From Lactiplantibacillus mudanjiangensis (GTDB lineage Bacteria > Bacillota > Bacilli > Lactobacillales > Lactobacillaceae): a DNA stretch of 64,000 bases. A model generated the notes under the pieces. It worked only from the letters and a program-made list of their open reading frames with translations. It ran no database searches and was not told where the DNA came from. A program made the position numbers and the translations under genes. The DNA is taken from positions 620,001 through 684,000 of the forward strand of contig NZ_BJDY01000003.1 of NCBI RefSeq assembly GCF_005405385.1, written 5' to 3'. Shown in pieces: positions 20,494 through 29,544 of this stretch. Every line of letters begins with the position of its first letter. Positions within the stretch are counted from its first letter, which is position 1.

Positions 20494-21714
20494 ATGTCAA
20501 AAAGGATGTTTTTAATATTAGCCGTTGTTACGGGTATTATGTCTGCAGGGTGTTCCACTAGTAAACAGAACAATAATGTAAAAGCCAGCTCAACAACACA
20601 TTCAAGTTCGAATGTTGTTGAAAATATTAACCCATTGGTCGGAAAAACTTTATCAACAGAAAAAGGTAATTTAGATGTTGCTTACAGAATGGCAAATAAA
20701 AAGGTTAAGTTTTATCGTAATTTAAAAGAGTTTGGGAAAAAATCTGGGCAAATTTCTGAGTATGAAACCGAGAAGGGACATACTTTTGGAATTGCAGAAA
20801 AGTATACGACGGAAAAAGGAACATATTATCGTCTTGTTTTATATCAGTCAAATGGTTTAAATAATAGTCGTTATCCTTCTAATTCGGATTTTATTAAATT
20901 TTGGGGCGATAGCGGTTATGTTAAAGCAAGTGACATGAAACGCTTTAAGCCAATTACATCTGAGTGGACCTATCAAAAAAAGCAACCGTATTATATAGCG
21001 AAACCATATGGTCATCGTATTTGGAATCGGCCATCTTATACAGTACATTACACGTATATCAATCATGTTCTTGATCGGTTAACGACAACACAACTCTATG
21101 CAACTAAAGAAGCTATAAAATATAATGGGTCACACTATATCTATTTGGAAACCGCTAAGGGTAGAAAATTAGGTTGGATTTACAAATCACCTAAAGTACT
21201 TGTTTCTGGTAAGTATCAGAATATTAGCAAACGGTTGCTAAATCTAAGAAATGGTGAAACTAAGAAATCTCATATTCAAAGTAAAAAGTCAACGGGCAAC
21301 CGTGTGTCTAGAAATGGTAGTGCGTCATTACAACAACGTGCCTATATTGTTCGTAATAAAAAACATCAAATTGTTCGAGTACTGGTTATTGGAAACGATA
21401 ATCGACCGACTAAAATAATGTTTAAACATGGTCAGTCAACACAACTAATTAATTATTCATATTTTGGAAAACCGTGGAAAACAATAACGAATAAAAAGAA
21501 GCTACGCACACATTATACGGCCGATAACATATATAATAATGACGCTTATACAGAAACCAAATTTTACTCAACTAAGAGTAAAAAGTTGGTTCAGGTTATG
21601 ACTGTTGGTATAGATGCAAATGCGACAACTACAATTTACAGGAATGGTCGTGTTAAGTTTGCAACTAATATGCCAAAAGATTTAAATACGTATCCAATTT
21701 CTGATTTTGATTAG
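20494..21714 (+). CDS. GW/SH3-like surface lipoprotein, paralogue 1
   Basis: 406-residue lipoprotein with lipobox IMSAGC (Cys about 20) and a Ser/Thr linker. Two modules follow that resemble GW/SH3_8 wall-binding domains, e.g. LYATKEAIKYNGSHYIYLE and GRKLGWIYKSPKVLV. The C-terminal domain (QQRAYIVRNKKHQIVRVLVIGNDNRPTKI) is shared with the next four genes and ends in YPISDFD. It starts 15 bp after the secreted-protein gene with GGGGGAC as ribosome-binding site, so it is probably cotranscribed. Predicted to sit at the membrane-wall interface; function unknown. Confidence 0.85.
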   Translation: MSKRMFLILAVVTGIMSAGCSTSKQNNNVKASSTTHSSSNVVENINPLVGKTLSTEKGNLDVAYRMANKKVKFYRNLKEFGKKSGQISEYETEKGHTFGIAEKYTTEKGTYYRLVLYQSNGLNNSRYPSNSDFIKFWGDSGYVKASDMKRFKPITSEWTYQKKQPYYIAKPYGHRIWNRPSYTVHYTYINHVLDRLTTTQLYATKEAIKYNGSHYIYLETAKGRKLGWIYKSPKVLVSGKYQNISKRLLNLRNGETKKSHIQSKKSTGNRVSRNGSASLQQRAYIVRNKKHQIVRVLVIGNDNRPTKIMFKHGQSTQLINYSYFGKPWKTITNKKKLRTHYTADNIYNNDAYTETKFYSTKSKKLVQVMTVGIDANATTTIYRNGRVKFATNMPKDLNTYPISDFD

Positions 21715-21843
21715 TATTTGCTTGAAATGAAATAAGCTTTAAAAACTAAGTATAGGTTCGTATTGCTTGTTGGATGGTAAGTTCTCAATCGCTGTTTGTT
21801 GAGAACTCACCATCCTATTTTGTTGATGAAGAGGGATGGGGAT
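21715..21843 (+). repeat. Lipoprotein-array spacer with hairpin, copy 1
   Basis: 129-bp spacer holding the stem GGATGGTAAGTTCTCAA / TTGAGAACTCACCATCC followed by TATTTTGTT, a weak terminator or processing site. It is repeated almost unchanged after paralogue 2 (23068-23196), with paired changes in the arms, so the tandem duplication unit is gene plus spacer, about 1350 bp. Confidence 0.75.
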
Positions 21844-23067
21844 ATGTCAAAAAGAGCATTGCTAATATTAGCGCTAGTTACGGGGATTGTTTCTGCGGGA
21901 TGTTCTACTAATAAACAGAGTAATCAAATCAAAGCTAGTTCGAAGGTTTCACAATCAAGTTCAAAAGTTGCGGAAAAAGTTAATCCATTAGTTGGAAAAA
22001 CTTTGTCCACGAAAAAAGGTGATTTAGATGTTGCCTATAAAATGGCTAATAAGAAAGTCAAATTTTATCGAAATTTAAAGCAGTTTGGAACAAAATCGGG
22101 ACAAATTTCTGAGTATGTAACAGAAAAGGGAAGTACCTTTGGTGTTGCAGAAAAATATACAACGGAAAAAGGCACGTACTATCACCTTGTTGAATATCAA
22201 TCAAATGGATTTGATAACAAAAAATACCCTTCCGATTCGAATTTTATAAAATTCTGGGGTGATCTGGGTTATGTGAAAGCAAGTGATATGAAACAGTTTA
22301 ATCCGATTACTTCTGAATGGAGTTATCAAAAGAAACAACCGTATTATGTTGCCAATCCATATCTGCATCATATTTGGAACAAACCAGAGTATACGGTGCA
22401 CTATACGTATATTACCCATGTTTTTGATCGGCTTTCAACAACCCAATTATATGCAACTAAAGAAGCGGTAAAACATAATGGCTTACACTATGTTTATCTA
22501 GAAACGGCCAAAGGCAGAAAGTTAGGCTGGGTTTATAAATCGCCAAAATCACTTATTGCCGGCAAGTATCGAGATGCCAGCAAGCAATTGCTAAAGTTGA
22601 AAAAAGGTGAGACTAAAAAGTCTTACAAACAAAGCAAGAATTCCACAACTAATCGCGTATCAACAAACGATAGTGTTTCGTTACAGCAACGTGCCTATAT
22701 TGTTCGTAATAAGAAGCATAAGATTATTCGTGTGTTAATAATTGGAAGTGATAACCGGCCGACTAAGATTACATTTAAAAATGGCCAGGCGACAAAGGTA
22801 ATGAGTTACACGTATTCTCGTAAACCGTGGATGTCAACTACGAATAAAAAGAAATTGCGTACGCATTATACGGCCAATTATATAGATAATGACGATAATT
22901 ACCCAATTACAAAGTTCTATTCGGCTAAGAGTAAGAAGTTAGTGCGGGTAATGACCGTTGGCGTTGATACAGAAGCGACAACGATGATTTATCGCAATGG
23001 TCGTGCTAAATTTTCTACTAATGTTCCTAAAGACTTAATGACGTATCCAATTTCCGATTTTGATTAG
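21844..23067 (+). CDS. GW/SH3-like surface lipoprotein, paralogue 2
   Basis: 407-residue tandem paralogue of the preceding gene. Lipobox VSAGC, the GW-like stretch LYATKEAVKHNGLHYVYLE with RKLGWVYKSP, and the same C-terminal domain are all present. The ATG at 21844 follows AAGAGGGATGGGG. A longer frame starting at 21796 lies in the hairpin spacer and has no ribosome-binding site. The protein differs from paralogue 1 throughout the linker but keeps all module landmarks, so it appears intact and under constraint. Confidence 0.85.
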   Translation: MSKRALLILALVTGIVSAGCSTNKQSNQIKASSKVSQSSSKVAEKVNPLVGKTLSTKKGDLDVAYKMANKKVKFYRNLKQFGTKSGQISEYVTEKGSTFGVAEKYTTEKGTYYHLVEYQSNGFDNKKYPSDSNFIKFWGDLGYVKASDMKQFNPITSEWSYQKKQPYYVANPYLHHIWNKPEYTVHYTYITHVFDRLSTTQLYATKEAVKHNGLHYVYLETAKGRKLGWVYKSPKSLIAGKYRDASKQLLKLKKGETKKSYKQSKNSTTNRVSTNDSVSLQQRAYIVRNKKHKIIRVLIIGSDNRPTKITFKNGQATKVMSYTYSRKPWMSTTNKKKLRTHYTANYIDNDDNYPITKFYSAKSKKLVRVMTVGVDTEATTMIYRNGRAKFSTNVPKDLMTYPISDFD

Positions 23068-23196
23068 TGTTTGTTTGAAATGAAATAAGCCTCAAAAGAT
23101 AAATATAGGTTCGTATTACTTGTTGGATGGCAAGCTCTCAATCGCTGTTTGCCGAGAACTTACCATCCTATTTTGTTAGTAAAGAGGGACGGGAAT
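23068..23196 (+). repeat. Lipoprotein-array spacer with hairpin, copy 2
   Basis: Second copy of the 129-bp spacer, with stem GGATGGCAAGCTCTCAA opposite CCGAGAACTTACCATCC. Most differences from copy 1 fall in the arms. Confidence 0.75.
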
Positions 23197-24420
23197 ATGT
23201 CAAAGAGAGCATTATTAATATTAGCACTAGTTACGGGGATAGTTTCTGCGGGGTGTTCCAGTAATAACCAAAGCAGTCAAGTAAAAGCTAGTTCAAAGTC
23301 TTCGCAATCAAGTTCAAAAGTTGTTGAAAAGGTTAATCCATTAGTTGGGAAAACCTTGTCCACCGAAAAAGGTGATTTAGACATTGCTTATAAAATGGCT
23401 AATAAGAAAGTCAAATTTTATCGCAATTTAAATCAATTTGGGAAAAAATCCGGGAAAATTTCGGATTATATAAACGAAAAGGCGGATACCTTTGGTATTT
23501 CAGAAAAATATACAACGGAAAAAGGTACGTTTTATCACGTCGTTGAATATCAATCAAATGGGCTTGATAATAAAAGACACCCTTCTAATTCAAAATTCAT
23601 TAAGTTTTGGGGAGACCTGGGCTACGTTAAAGCAAGTGATATGAAACGCTTTAACCCAATCACCTCGGAATGGACTTATCAAAAAAAGCAACCGTACTAT
23701 ATAGCAAAGCCATATAGTCATCGTATTTGGAATCGACCTCCTTATACAGTACATTACACGTATATTAGTCACGTATTGGATCGGTTGACAACAACACAAC
23801 TTTATGCGACTAAAGAAGCTGTTAAACATAATGGGTCACACTATATTTATTTGGAAACCGCTAAGGGTAGAAAATTAGGGTGGATTTACAAATCGCCGAA
23901 GGTCCTTGTTGCTGGTAAGTATCGTGATGTTAGCAAACAATTACTAACGTTGAAAAAGGGCGAAACGAAGAAGACTCATGTTCAGAGCAAGAAATCAACA
24001 AACAACCTTGTCTCAAAAAATGACAGTATCTCGATGCAGCAACGTGCTTATATTGTTCGTAATAAGAAACATAAAATTATTCGGGTATTGGTAATCGGAA
24101 ATGATAATCGACCGACCAAAATTACGTTCAAAAATGGTCAGGCAACAAAATTAATTAATTATTCGTATTTCCGGAAACCTTGGAAAACGATTACGAATAA
24201 AAAGAAATTGCGGACACATTATACTGCTGACAACACTTATAATAATGATGATAATACAAGCACGAAATTTTATTCAACTAAAAGTAAAAAGTTAGTTCAA
24301 GTTATGACTGTTGGTTGGGATGCGTATGCGACAACAACGATTTATCGCAATGGTAATGTAAAGTTTGCGACAGTTATTCCAAAGCAACTAAATACGTATC
24401 CAATTTCTGACTTTGATTAG
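23197..24420 (+). CDS. GW/SH3-like surface lipoprotein, paralogue 3
   Basis: 407-residue third tandem paralogue, with lipobox VSAGC and GW-like LYATKEAVKHNGSHYIYLE / GRKLGWIYKSPKVLV. In its middle part it is closer to paralogue 1, in its N-terminal half closer to paralogue 2, which hints at gene conversion among copies. The start is the ATG at 23197 after AAAGAGGGACGGG. A strong terminator follows, closing the adhesin-to-lipoprotein transcript. Confidence 0.85.
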   Translation: MSKRALLILALVTGIVSAGCSSNNQSSQVKASSKSSQSSSKVVEKVNPLVGKTLSTEKGDLDIAYKMANKKVKFYRNLNQFGKKSGKISDYINEKADTFGISEKYTTEKGTFYHVVEYQSNGLDNKRHPSNSKFIKFWGDLGYVKASDMKRFNPITSEWTYQKKQPYYIAKPYSHRIWNRPPYTVHYTYISHVLDRLTTTQLYATKEAVKHNGSHYIYLETAKGRKLGWIYKSPKVLVAGKYRDVSKQLLTLKKGETKKTHVQSKKSTNNLVSKNDSISMQQRAYIVRNKKHKIIRVLVIGNDNRPTKITFKNGQATKLINYSYFRKPWKTITNKKKLRTHYTADNTYNNDDNTSTKFYSTKSKKLVQVMTVGWDAYATTTIYRNGNVKFATVIPKQLNTYPISDFD

Positions 24421-24463
24421 TGTTACTGAACCTAAAATATTAAGAGAATAATGTTTAATTAAT

Positions 24464-24513
24464 CAATGCTATGTGTGGACTCGAAAGCTTACACATAGCA
24501 TTGTTTTTTGTGA
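24464..24513 (+). terminator. Terminator after lipoprotein paralogue 3
   Basis: AATGCTATGTGT pairs with ACACATAGCATT, followed by GTTTTTT. A new TATAAT (24571-24576) downstream suggests a separate transcript for the rest of the array. Confidence 0.9.
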
Positions 24514-24630
24514 TTAATTGCCATAGCTGATCTTAAACGATGCTTAACTATTACGCTAGTGTTTTAAGTCTATAATAAAATTTATAAAGTAAAGGTATTA
24601 GATTCAAAAGTATCAGCGGGGGGCTGAAAG

Positions 24631-25865
24631 ATGAAACAGGGGACTATTTTGACTGCAATGTTAGTCGCATTGTTAGTTTCGGGATGTGGACAGAATAATC
24701 ATTCGGCTAAGGTTTCAGCCAGTTCAAGTACCACTAAAAAAGTTGTGAAAAAGAAGACGACTAAGAAAAAACCGAAATACAATCCGAAGGTCGGAAAAGT
24801 CATTTCTAGCACTAAAGGTAATCTAGATGGCGCCACATTCAAGTTCACCAACAAAAAAGGTAAATTTTATCGCACCTTGCAAGGATATGGTAAGAAGTCC
24901 TCAATTGTTTCAGACTATCCTACCGATAAACATAGTACTTTAGCGATTTTTAGAACTTATAAAACGACTAAGGGGATCTTTTATCATGTCATGATTTATC
25001 AAGATGATGGCTTTCTTAATAAAATCTCCAAGGATCGCATGGCTGAATATAAGTGGTATTCCAATGGTGGCTATGTAAAGCCAAGTGATCTTACACGATT
25101 TTACCCAGTTAAACAACAATGGCAGCTTAACAACGTGCCCTATTATGTGGCTAATCCATGGTTGCATGCTATTTGGAATGCACCAGTCATGACGAAGCAT
25201 CGGACTTATGTAACACATGTTTTTGATCGCTATACGAGGACGCAACTTTATGCGACTAAAGAACTTGTTAGATATAATGGTGCTCATTATTTATATCTAC
25301 GGACGGCAAATAAAAATTTGGGTTGGGTCTATAAAGGACAGCGTAACTTGGTGCAAGGAACTTATACTGATCCGGGAACTCAATTATTAAATCCTCAGTC
25401 AACTGAAAAGATGACTGAACAAGAACAAAGTACGAAGTCAACGGGTAACCGGGTTGGGGTTAATGACAGTTTATCAACGTAGCAGCGACTTTATGTTGTT
25501 CGTAATGCGCAGGGACAGATTGTTCGGTTGTTAGCAATGACGATGGACAATCGGCCTATCCAAATTAACTTTCAAAATGGTAAACCTGCAAAGCTAATTA
25601 ACTATAGCTATCGCCGTAATGCTTGGAAAGTTATTACTGATTCTAAAAAGTTAACGACTAGCTATACTGCACGCAATGGCAAAGTTGGAGTTGAAGCACG
25701 GCAATTAAAACAACTTTTTATCCAAAGAGTCAGACTAAATTAGTAACTATCAAAGCCACTGGTTATGATGGTGCTGCCTCAATTGTCATTCATCGTGATG
25801 GAACTGCTGATTTTGAGACTCATGCTTATAAAAATGTGATTACTTATTCGTTGAGTCATTATTAA
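24631..25865 (+). pseudogene. GW/SH3-like surface lipoprotein, paralogue 4, disrupted
   Basis: Fourth array member, broken twice. The first 283 codons are normal (lipobox LLVSGC, KKKTTKKKPK linker, LYATKELVRYNGAHYLYLR). A TAG at 25480-25482 then stands where paralogues have a Gln codon (QQR). Reading continues in the same frame with QRLYVVRNAQGQIVRLLAM until a +1 frameshift near 25700-25720. After it, another frame restores TTFYPKSQTKLVTIKATGYDG and the family C-terminus, ending at TAA 25863-25865. The truncated product might still be exported as a one-third-shortened lipoprotein. It is closest to paralogue 5 in linker and modules. Confidence 0.85.
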
Positions 25866-25888
25866 AAGGAATTTTTAAGGGGAAAAGT

Positions 25889-26332
25889 ATGAAAACTAAA
25901 TTAGCTACCGTCTTTGTAGTATTTTTAAGTTGCATGATGCTCCTAACCGTTGTTGATGCGAAAGCTGCCATGGTTGACGGGCATGTCTCGATCTACGGGG
26001 TCGAAGTATTTAAGAAGAGTCAGCTCTCGAAAAAACAACTCACAGAAATGCGTCAAATGGCCACTGGGTTCTCAAGAATAACAGTCACAGAAACCAAGCA
26101 AACGATTACTAATACTGTTAACTTTAATGCAAGTGCTGGTTATGTTGTGGGTAATGGGAAAAAGGCCAAGATTAAGCATGGTTATTTTAAATTGAGAACG
26201 AAACATCGGCCAACAAAATTAACCTTGTATTCTACGGCCCACGAAAAATTAAAAGTCTTCAAAATTAATAAGGCTAAGCACCTCAAGTTAGTTTATAAAT
26301 TCAGCCTGGCTGATTATTTAGACAAAATGTAA
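25889..26332 (+). CDS. Small secreted protein of unknown function
   Basis: 147-residue exported protein with signal peptide (LATVFVVFLSCMMLLTVVDAKA, cleavage near residue 26). The mature part is short and basic, with predicted beta strands such as RITVTETKQTITNTVNF. It lacks lipobox and anchor. It sits between two members of the lipoprotein array, 24 bp after the broken one and 35 bp before the last, with AAGGGGAAAAG ahead of its ATG. I do not recognise the family; it may cooperate with the lipoproteins at the surface. Confidence 0.75.
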   Translation: MKTKLATVFVVFLSCMMLLTVVDAKAAMVDGHVSIYGVEVFKKSQLSKKQLTEMRQMATGFSRITVTETKQTITNTVNFNASAGYVVGNGKKAKIKHGYFKLRTKHRPTKLTLYSTAHEKLKVFKINKAKHLKLVYKFSLADYLDKM

Positions 26333-26366
26333 AGTCACGATAAAAAAGGTTGGTGGGGGCTGAAAG

Positions 26367-27575
26367 ATGAAAAAGGGGACTATTTTGGTTGCAATGTTAG
26401 TCGCATTGCTAGTTTCGGGGTGCAACTCACCGTCAGCGGCAAAGCAAAAGGCGACTGCAAATAGCATTAGCAAAAAACGTGCTAAACCTAAAGTGAATCC
26501 GCGTATTGGTAAGATCATTTCTAGCAAGAAACATGATTACAATATGCCCTATCAGATGGTGAATAAGAAGATGAAATTCTATCGGAGCCTTAAAGAATTT
26601 GGCACTACCGGTGGTGAGTATTCGGATTATTCAACCGAAGAAGGTCATATATTTGGTGTTGATAAGGTTTATCAAACTAGCAAAGGCGGTACAATTTATC
26701 ATTTGCGATTGTATCAATCGGGTGGTTTGGGAGAATTAGATGCTAAAGACGATTCGGATTTTGATTACTACGATAATGCGGGTTACGTTAAGGCAACTGA
26801 TATGCAACAGAAAAGTCCAATTAAGTCTGAGCGGACGCTACCGAAAGTGCCGTATTACATTGCTAAGCCGTATATTCGTTCGGCTTGGAATCGTCCGTAC
26901 AATACTGCTTACTATACGTATGTCGTACATGTGTTAGACAAGTTTGTTAACGAGCAGTTGTATGCAACTAAGGAAATTATTAAGACCAATGGTGAGCGCT
27001 ACGTTTATTTGGAATCTAAAACACGTAAGTTAGGTTGGGTATATGCAAGTGATCAAGATTTAGTTCAAGGAAACTATGTTGATCCGGGCAAAAAGTTACT
27101 AAAGCCTAAATCTTCGGAAAAAATGGCACAACAAGTTCAGAAGAGCAGTTTACTACCGAAAAAACGTAATAAAGATGATTCGGTGTTACTACAACAACGT
27201 GTATATACGGTTACAAATAAGCAGGGAGAATTAGTTCGTTTATTAGCAATTGGAATGGATAACCGAGCCGTGCAAATTAATTTGCACAATGGAAGGCCTA
27301 TTAAGTTGGTTGTTTACAGTTACCTGCAAAAACCATGGAAGGTAATCACTGATCAGCATAAATTGAAAACTCATTATCGTGCAAAGCACATTGTTGCTAA
27401 TGTACCATGGGCAACAATTTATTTTTATCCGAGGAGTAAGGAGAAGCTAGTTAGATTACGGATAGATAATATTGCTGCATTTTCTGTAATTACAATTAGA
27501 CGAGATGGTAAAGCCCAATTTAAAACTGATCTTGGTAAAGATATCTACGGTTATTCAGTCAAACGACTGCAATAG
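26367..27575 (+). CDS. GW/SH3-like surface lipoprotein, paralogue 5
   Basis: 402-residue intact array member with lipobox LLVSGC and a short basic linker. The GW-like part (LYATKEIIKTNGERYVYLE, RKLGWVYASDQDLVQG) and C-terminal domain (LQQRVYTVTNKQGELVRLLAIGMDNRAV) match the family. The leader GGGGGCTGAAAGATG is shared with paralogue 4, pointing to duplication of that gene pair after divergence from paralogues 1-3. Predicted membrane-anchored, facing the wall. Function unknown. Confidence 0.85.
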   Translation: MKKGTILVAMLVALLVSGCNSPSAAKQKATANSISKKRAKPKVNPRIGKIISSKKHDYNMPYQMVNKKMKFYRSLKEFGTTGGEYSDYSTEEGHIFGVDKVYQTSKGGTIYHLRLYQSGGLGELDAKDDSDFDYYDNAGYVKATDMQQKSPIKSERTLPKVPYYIAKPYIRSAWNRPYNTAYYTYVVHVLDKFVNEQLYATKEIIKTNGERYVYLESKTRKLGWVYASDQDLVQGNYVDPGKKLLKPKSSEKMAQQVQKSSLLPKKRNKDDSVLLQQRVYTVTNKQGELVRLLAIGMDNRAVQINLHNGRPIKLVVYSYLQKPWKVITDQHKLKTHYRAKHIVANVPWATIYFYPRSKEKLVRLRIDNIAAFSVITIRRDGKAQFKTDLGKDIYGYSVKRLQ

Positions 27576-27618
27576 TCTTGAATGGTAACTAGTCAATCAA
27601 AAAATAAGGTGATTAAAG

Positions 27619-28233
27619 ATGCGGAAAATAGTCAATTCAGTAATTTGCCTACTTGTCTGGCTTGGACTATTAATCGGTTGGGGATATCGTAATTATATTT
27701 TTAATGAATCTAATGCAGAAGTTCCCCTTGAAGTTATTTGGATAATCTTGCCATATATTGGGATTGTTATCGCTGGGATAGCTTGGCTAGTAAGTGAACG
27801 ACGGTGGTTATTTGGTTGGATTACACTAACGCTATTAATTGCTAGCGTTGCCATGGCACCATTTTGGTGGGGTTACTGGATCGTTTTTGGCTGGCCGGCA
27901 ATTATCGGCAACAGTTGTCTAGTTGCGGGGGCCTTGTATCAACATCTTTATCCCGAAATCAAATTGAAGCGATTGTATCAAGTTTTAATGGTACTGCTGG
28001 TGTTATTTGGGTTAGGTCTAACGAATAGTCAATGGACGAGTCGCTGGGTTTACGCGGCCATAAGCGACCCTATCAAAGCTATGCAAGCATCGGTGACCGT
28101 ACAGGATGATACGGCCGCCGCCACACATCCTAAGATTTATTCGATGGCCGATGAATTAGGGACCAAGCCGGCAAGTTTGGATTTAGACAAGTTTGGGCCA
28201 ATTTATTTGTATCATTTTTTCAGGATGGATTAG
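27619..28233 (+). CDS. Integral membrane protein of unknown function
   Basis: 204-residue protein with five hydrophobic segments in the first 140 residues (VICLLVWLGLLIGWGY, VIWIILPYIGIVIAGIAWLV, WLFGWITLTLLIASVAM, WWGYWIVFGWPAIIG, LYQVLMVLLVLFGLGL). A C-terminal soluble tail of about 60 residues ends LYHFFRMD. It follows the last lipoprotein gene by 43 bp with AAGGTG as ribosome-binding site. No family is recognised. It is probably the penultimate gene of the surface island. Confidence 0.75.
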   Translation: MRKIVNSVICLLVWLGLLIGWGYRNYIFNESNAEVPLEVIWIILPYIGIVIAGIAWLVSERRWLFGWITLTLLIASVAMAPFWWGYWIVFGWPAIIGNSCLVAGALYQHLYPEIKLKRLYQVLMVLLVLFGLGLTNSQWTSRWVYAAISDPIKAMQASVTVQDDTAAATHPKIYSMADELGTKPASLDLDKFGPIYLYHFFRMD

Positions 28234-28262
28234 GTCATTAAATCGAATAGAGGAAACCATTA

Positions 28263-28574
28263 ATGAAATTAACCAAAAAGCAACTCGGCTGGCGCATCGG
28301 CGGTCCAATCTTAGTTCTTATATTATTACTAACCTGTTCACCCAAAACAACGGTACGGATGCGGATGTTAGCGGCTGGACAGGTGACGATGGCAGTTAAA
28401 GCACATCCGGTATTTGACCAACAACAACGCCAAGGACTAATCATTGGCGAAGCCACCTATACAATTTATCCCAAGCGTTATATGTCATCGGATAGCAGTT
28501 ACTATGTCAACACGTTCACCGTTTATCGGTTCTTGATTTTTCACTTAGCTGTAAACGATGTTCCAAGTGCCTGA
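28263..28574 (+). CDS. Small single-pass membrane or exported protein
   Basis: 103-residue protein with one N-terminal hydrophobic helix (IGGPILVLILLLTC) that could be a signal anchor; LLTC is a poor lipobox. The rest (residues 25-103) looks extracellular, with a Tyr-rich stretch TYTIYPKRYMSSDSSYYV. AGAGGAAACC precedes the ATG. It is 29 bp after the membrane protein gene and just before a terminator, so it is the last gene of that transcript. Function unknown. Confidence 0.65.
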   Translation: MKLTKKQLGWRIGGPILVLILLLTCSPKTTVRMRMLAAGQVTMAVKAHPVFDQQQRQGLIIGEATYTIYPKRYMSSDSSYYVNTFTVYRFLIFHLAVNDVPSA

Positions 28575-28579
28575 CCACG

Positions 28580-28619
28580 AAAATGCCCCCGCTAGCAAGT
28601 TAACTAGTGGGGGCATTTT
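28580..28619 (+). terminator. Terminator closing the surface-protein island
   Basis: AAAATGCCCCCGCTAG pairs with CTAGTGGGGGCATTTT. The A/T flanks make it usable on both strands, between the island and the convergent RpiR gene. Confidence 0.9.
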
Positions 28620-28685
28620 AGCGTTAATCTTCGTTAAATGACATCGTTCGGGGTTAGTCAGAATAGAGTCACCTTTTGAAAACCA

Positions 28686-29465
28686 CTAATGTTTATTTTC
28701 AGATGTCGAGTAGTAGTATGAGATGACTTCTGCAAAGCAATATAAAATTGTTCGATTGTCGACCATATGCACTGTCTGCCGATTATTGTGGACATAAGTC
28801 GAAGGCAAGATAAATTGATGATTGGTCAATGATAGTAATTTTGAATCCTGATTCATTGTAATCAAATAGACCGTAATTTGCTTTTCCTTGGCGGCTTGCA
28901 TGAGTTTTAAGTAGGTGGTAGTTGATCCAGTTACAGAGAATATAATTAGTAACATTCCAGGCTTTAGTGCGTTCACTAAATAGTCAATTTTGATATCTGA
29001 ATCAACGACTTCAATAAATTTATCTTCAGAATACATTGAATAAGTTAATTGTTCAGCTGATAGGGCAGTATTACCAATCCCTAGTGACTTAATTATTTCG
29101 GTTTGATGCATATCGGCAACTAGTTTATCCATCTCAGTTTCAATGTCTACTTGACTCAGTAAATTGAGTGTTGTGGTATAAGCGCCTACAATTTGTTGAA
29201 GTTTAGACTGGGAATGCTGGTTAGGTTCAGTATCTTGCTCATGGAGCCATTCTTCAACGGCTAACCTAAATTCAGGAAAGCCGCGGTAATCAATTTTTTT
29301 AATAAATCGCTGGATTGAGGCTACAGAAACATCGTAAGCAGTTGCGACCTCTTGAATTGTTTCGGATAGAATAACTTGGGGATTATTTAGAACGGCTTGG
29401 TAGACTTTCTTTTCACTTTTGGTGAGAGTCGTATAGTAAATCCCAATTTTTTTCTCTAAATCCAT
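28686..29465 (-). CDS. RpiR/MurR-family sugar-phosphate-responsive regulator
   Basis: 259-residue regulator. The N-terminal HTH_6 (residues 1-77) contains VATAYDVSVASIQRFIKKIDYRGFPEFRLAVEEW. A C-terminal SIS domain (about 105-245) binds a phosphosugar, with sequence SLGIGNTALSAEQLTYSM and IIFSVTGSTTTYLKLM. It is encoded downstream of an EIIC gene on the same strand and near a divergent ceramidase-like hydrolase gene. It most likely controls that pair in response to the PTS product. Confidence 0.9.
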   Translation of the reverse strand: MDLEKKIGIYYTTLTKSEKKVYQAVLNNPQVILSETIQEVATAYDVSVASIQRFIKKIDYRGFPEFRLAVEEWLHEQDTEPNQHSQSKLQQIVGAYTTTLNLLSQVDIETEMDKLVADMHQTEIIKSLGIGNTALSAEQLTYSMYSEDKFIEVVDSDIKIDYLVNALKPGMLLIIFSVTGSTTTYLKLMQAAKEKQITVYLITMNQDSKLLSLTNHQFILPSTYVHNNRQTVHMVDNRTILYCFAEVISYYYSTSENKH

Positions 29466-29505
29466 ATTGTTTCACTCCAAACGTAATCTCAACCAATTAT
29501 AATCA

Positions 29506-29543
29506 AAAAAATGGACTGGATAAACATCTAGTCCATTTTTTTA
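29506..29543 (-). terminator. Terminator between EIIC and RpiR genes
   Basis: AAAAATGGACTGGAT and ATCTAGTCCATTTTTT form a hairpin with T/A runs. It lies directly after the EIIC stop on the minus strand, so the regulator may need its own promoter or readthrough. Confidence 0.8.
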
Positions 29544-29544
29544 T

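Noticed and set aside
25528-25743. Separate 71-codon gene after the fourth lipoprotein
   Set aside because: It lies in the same frame as the upstream part and aligns with the family C-terminal domain; it is the portion after a nonsense codon, not an independent gene.
28193-28399. 68-codon plus-strand ORF across the membrane-protein genes
   Set aside because: Shadow of two better-supported genes in other frames.
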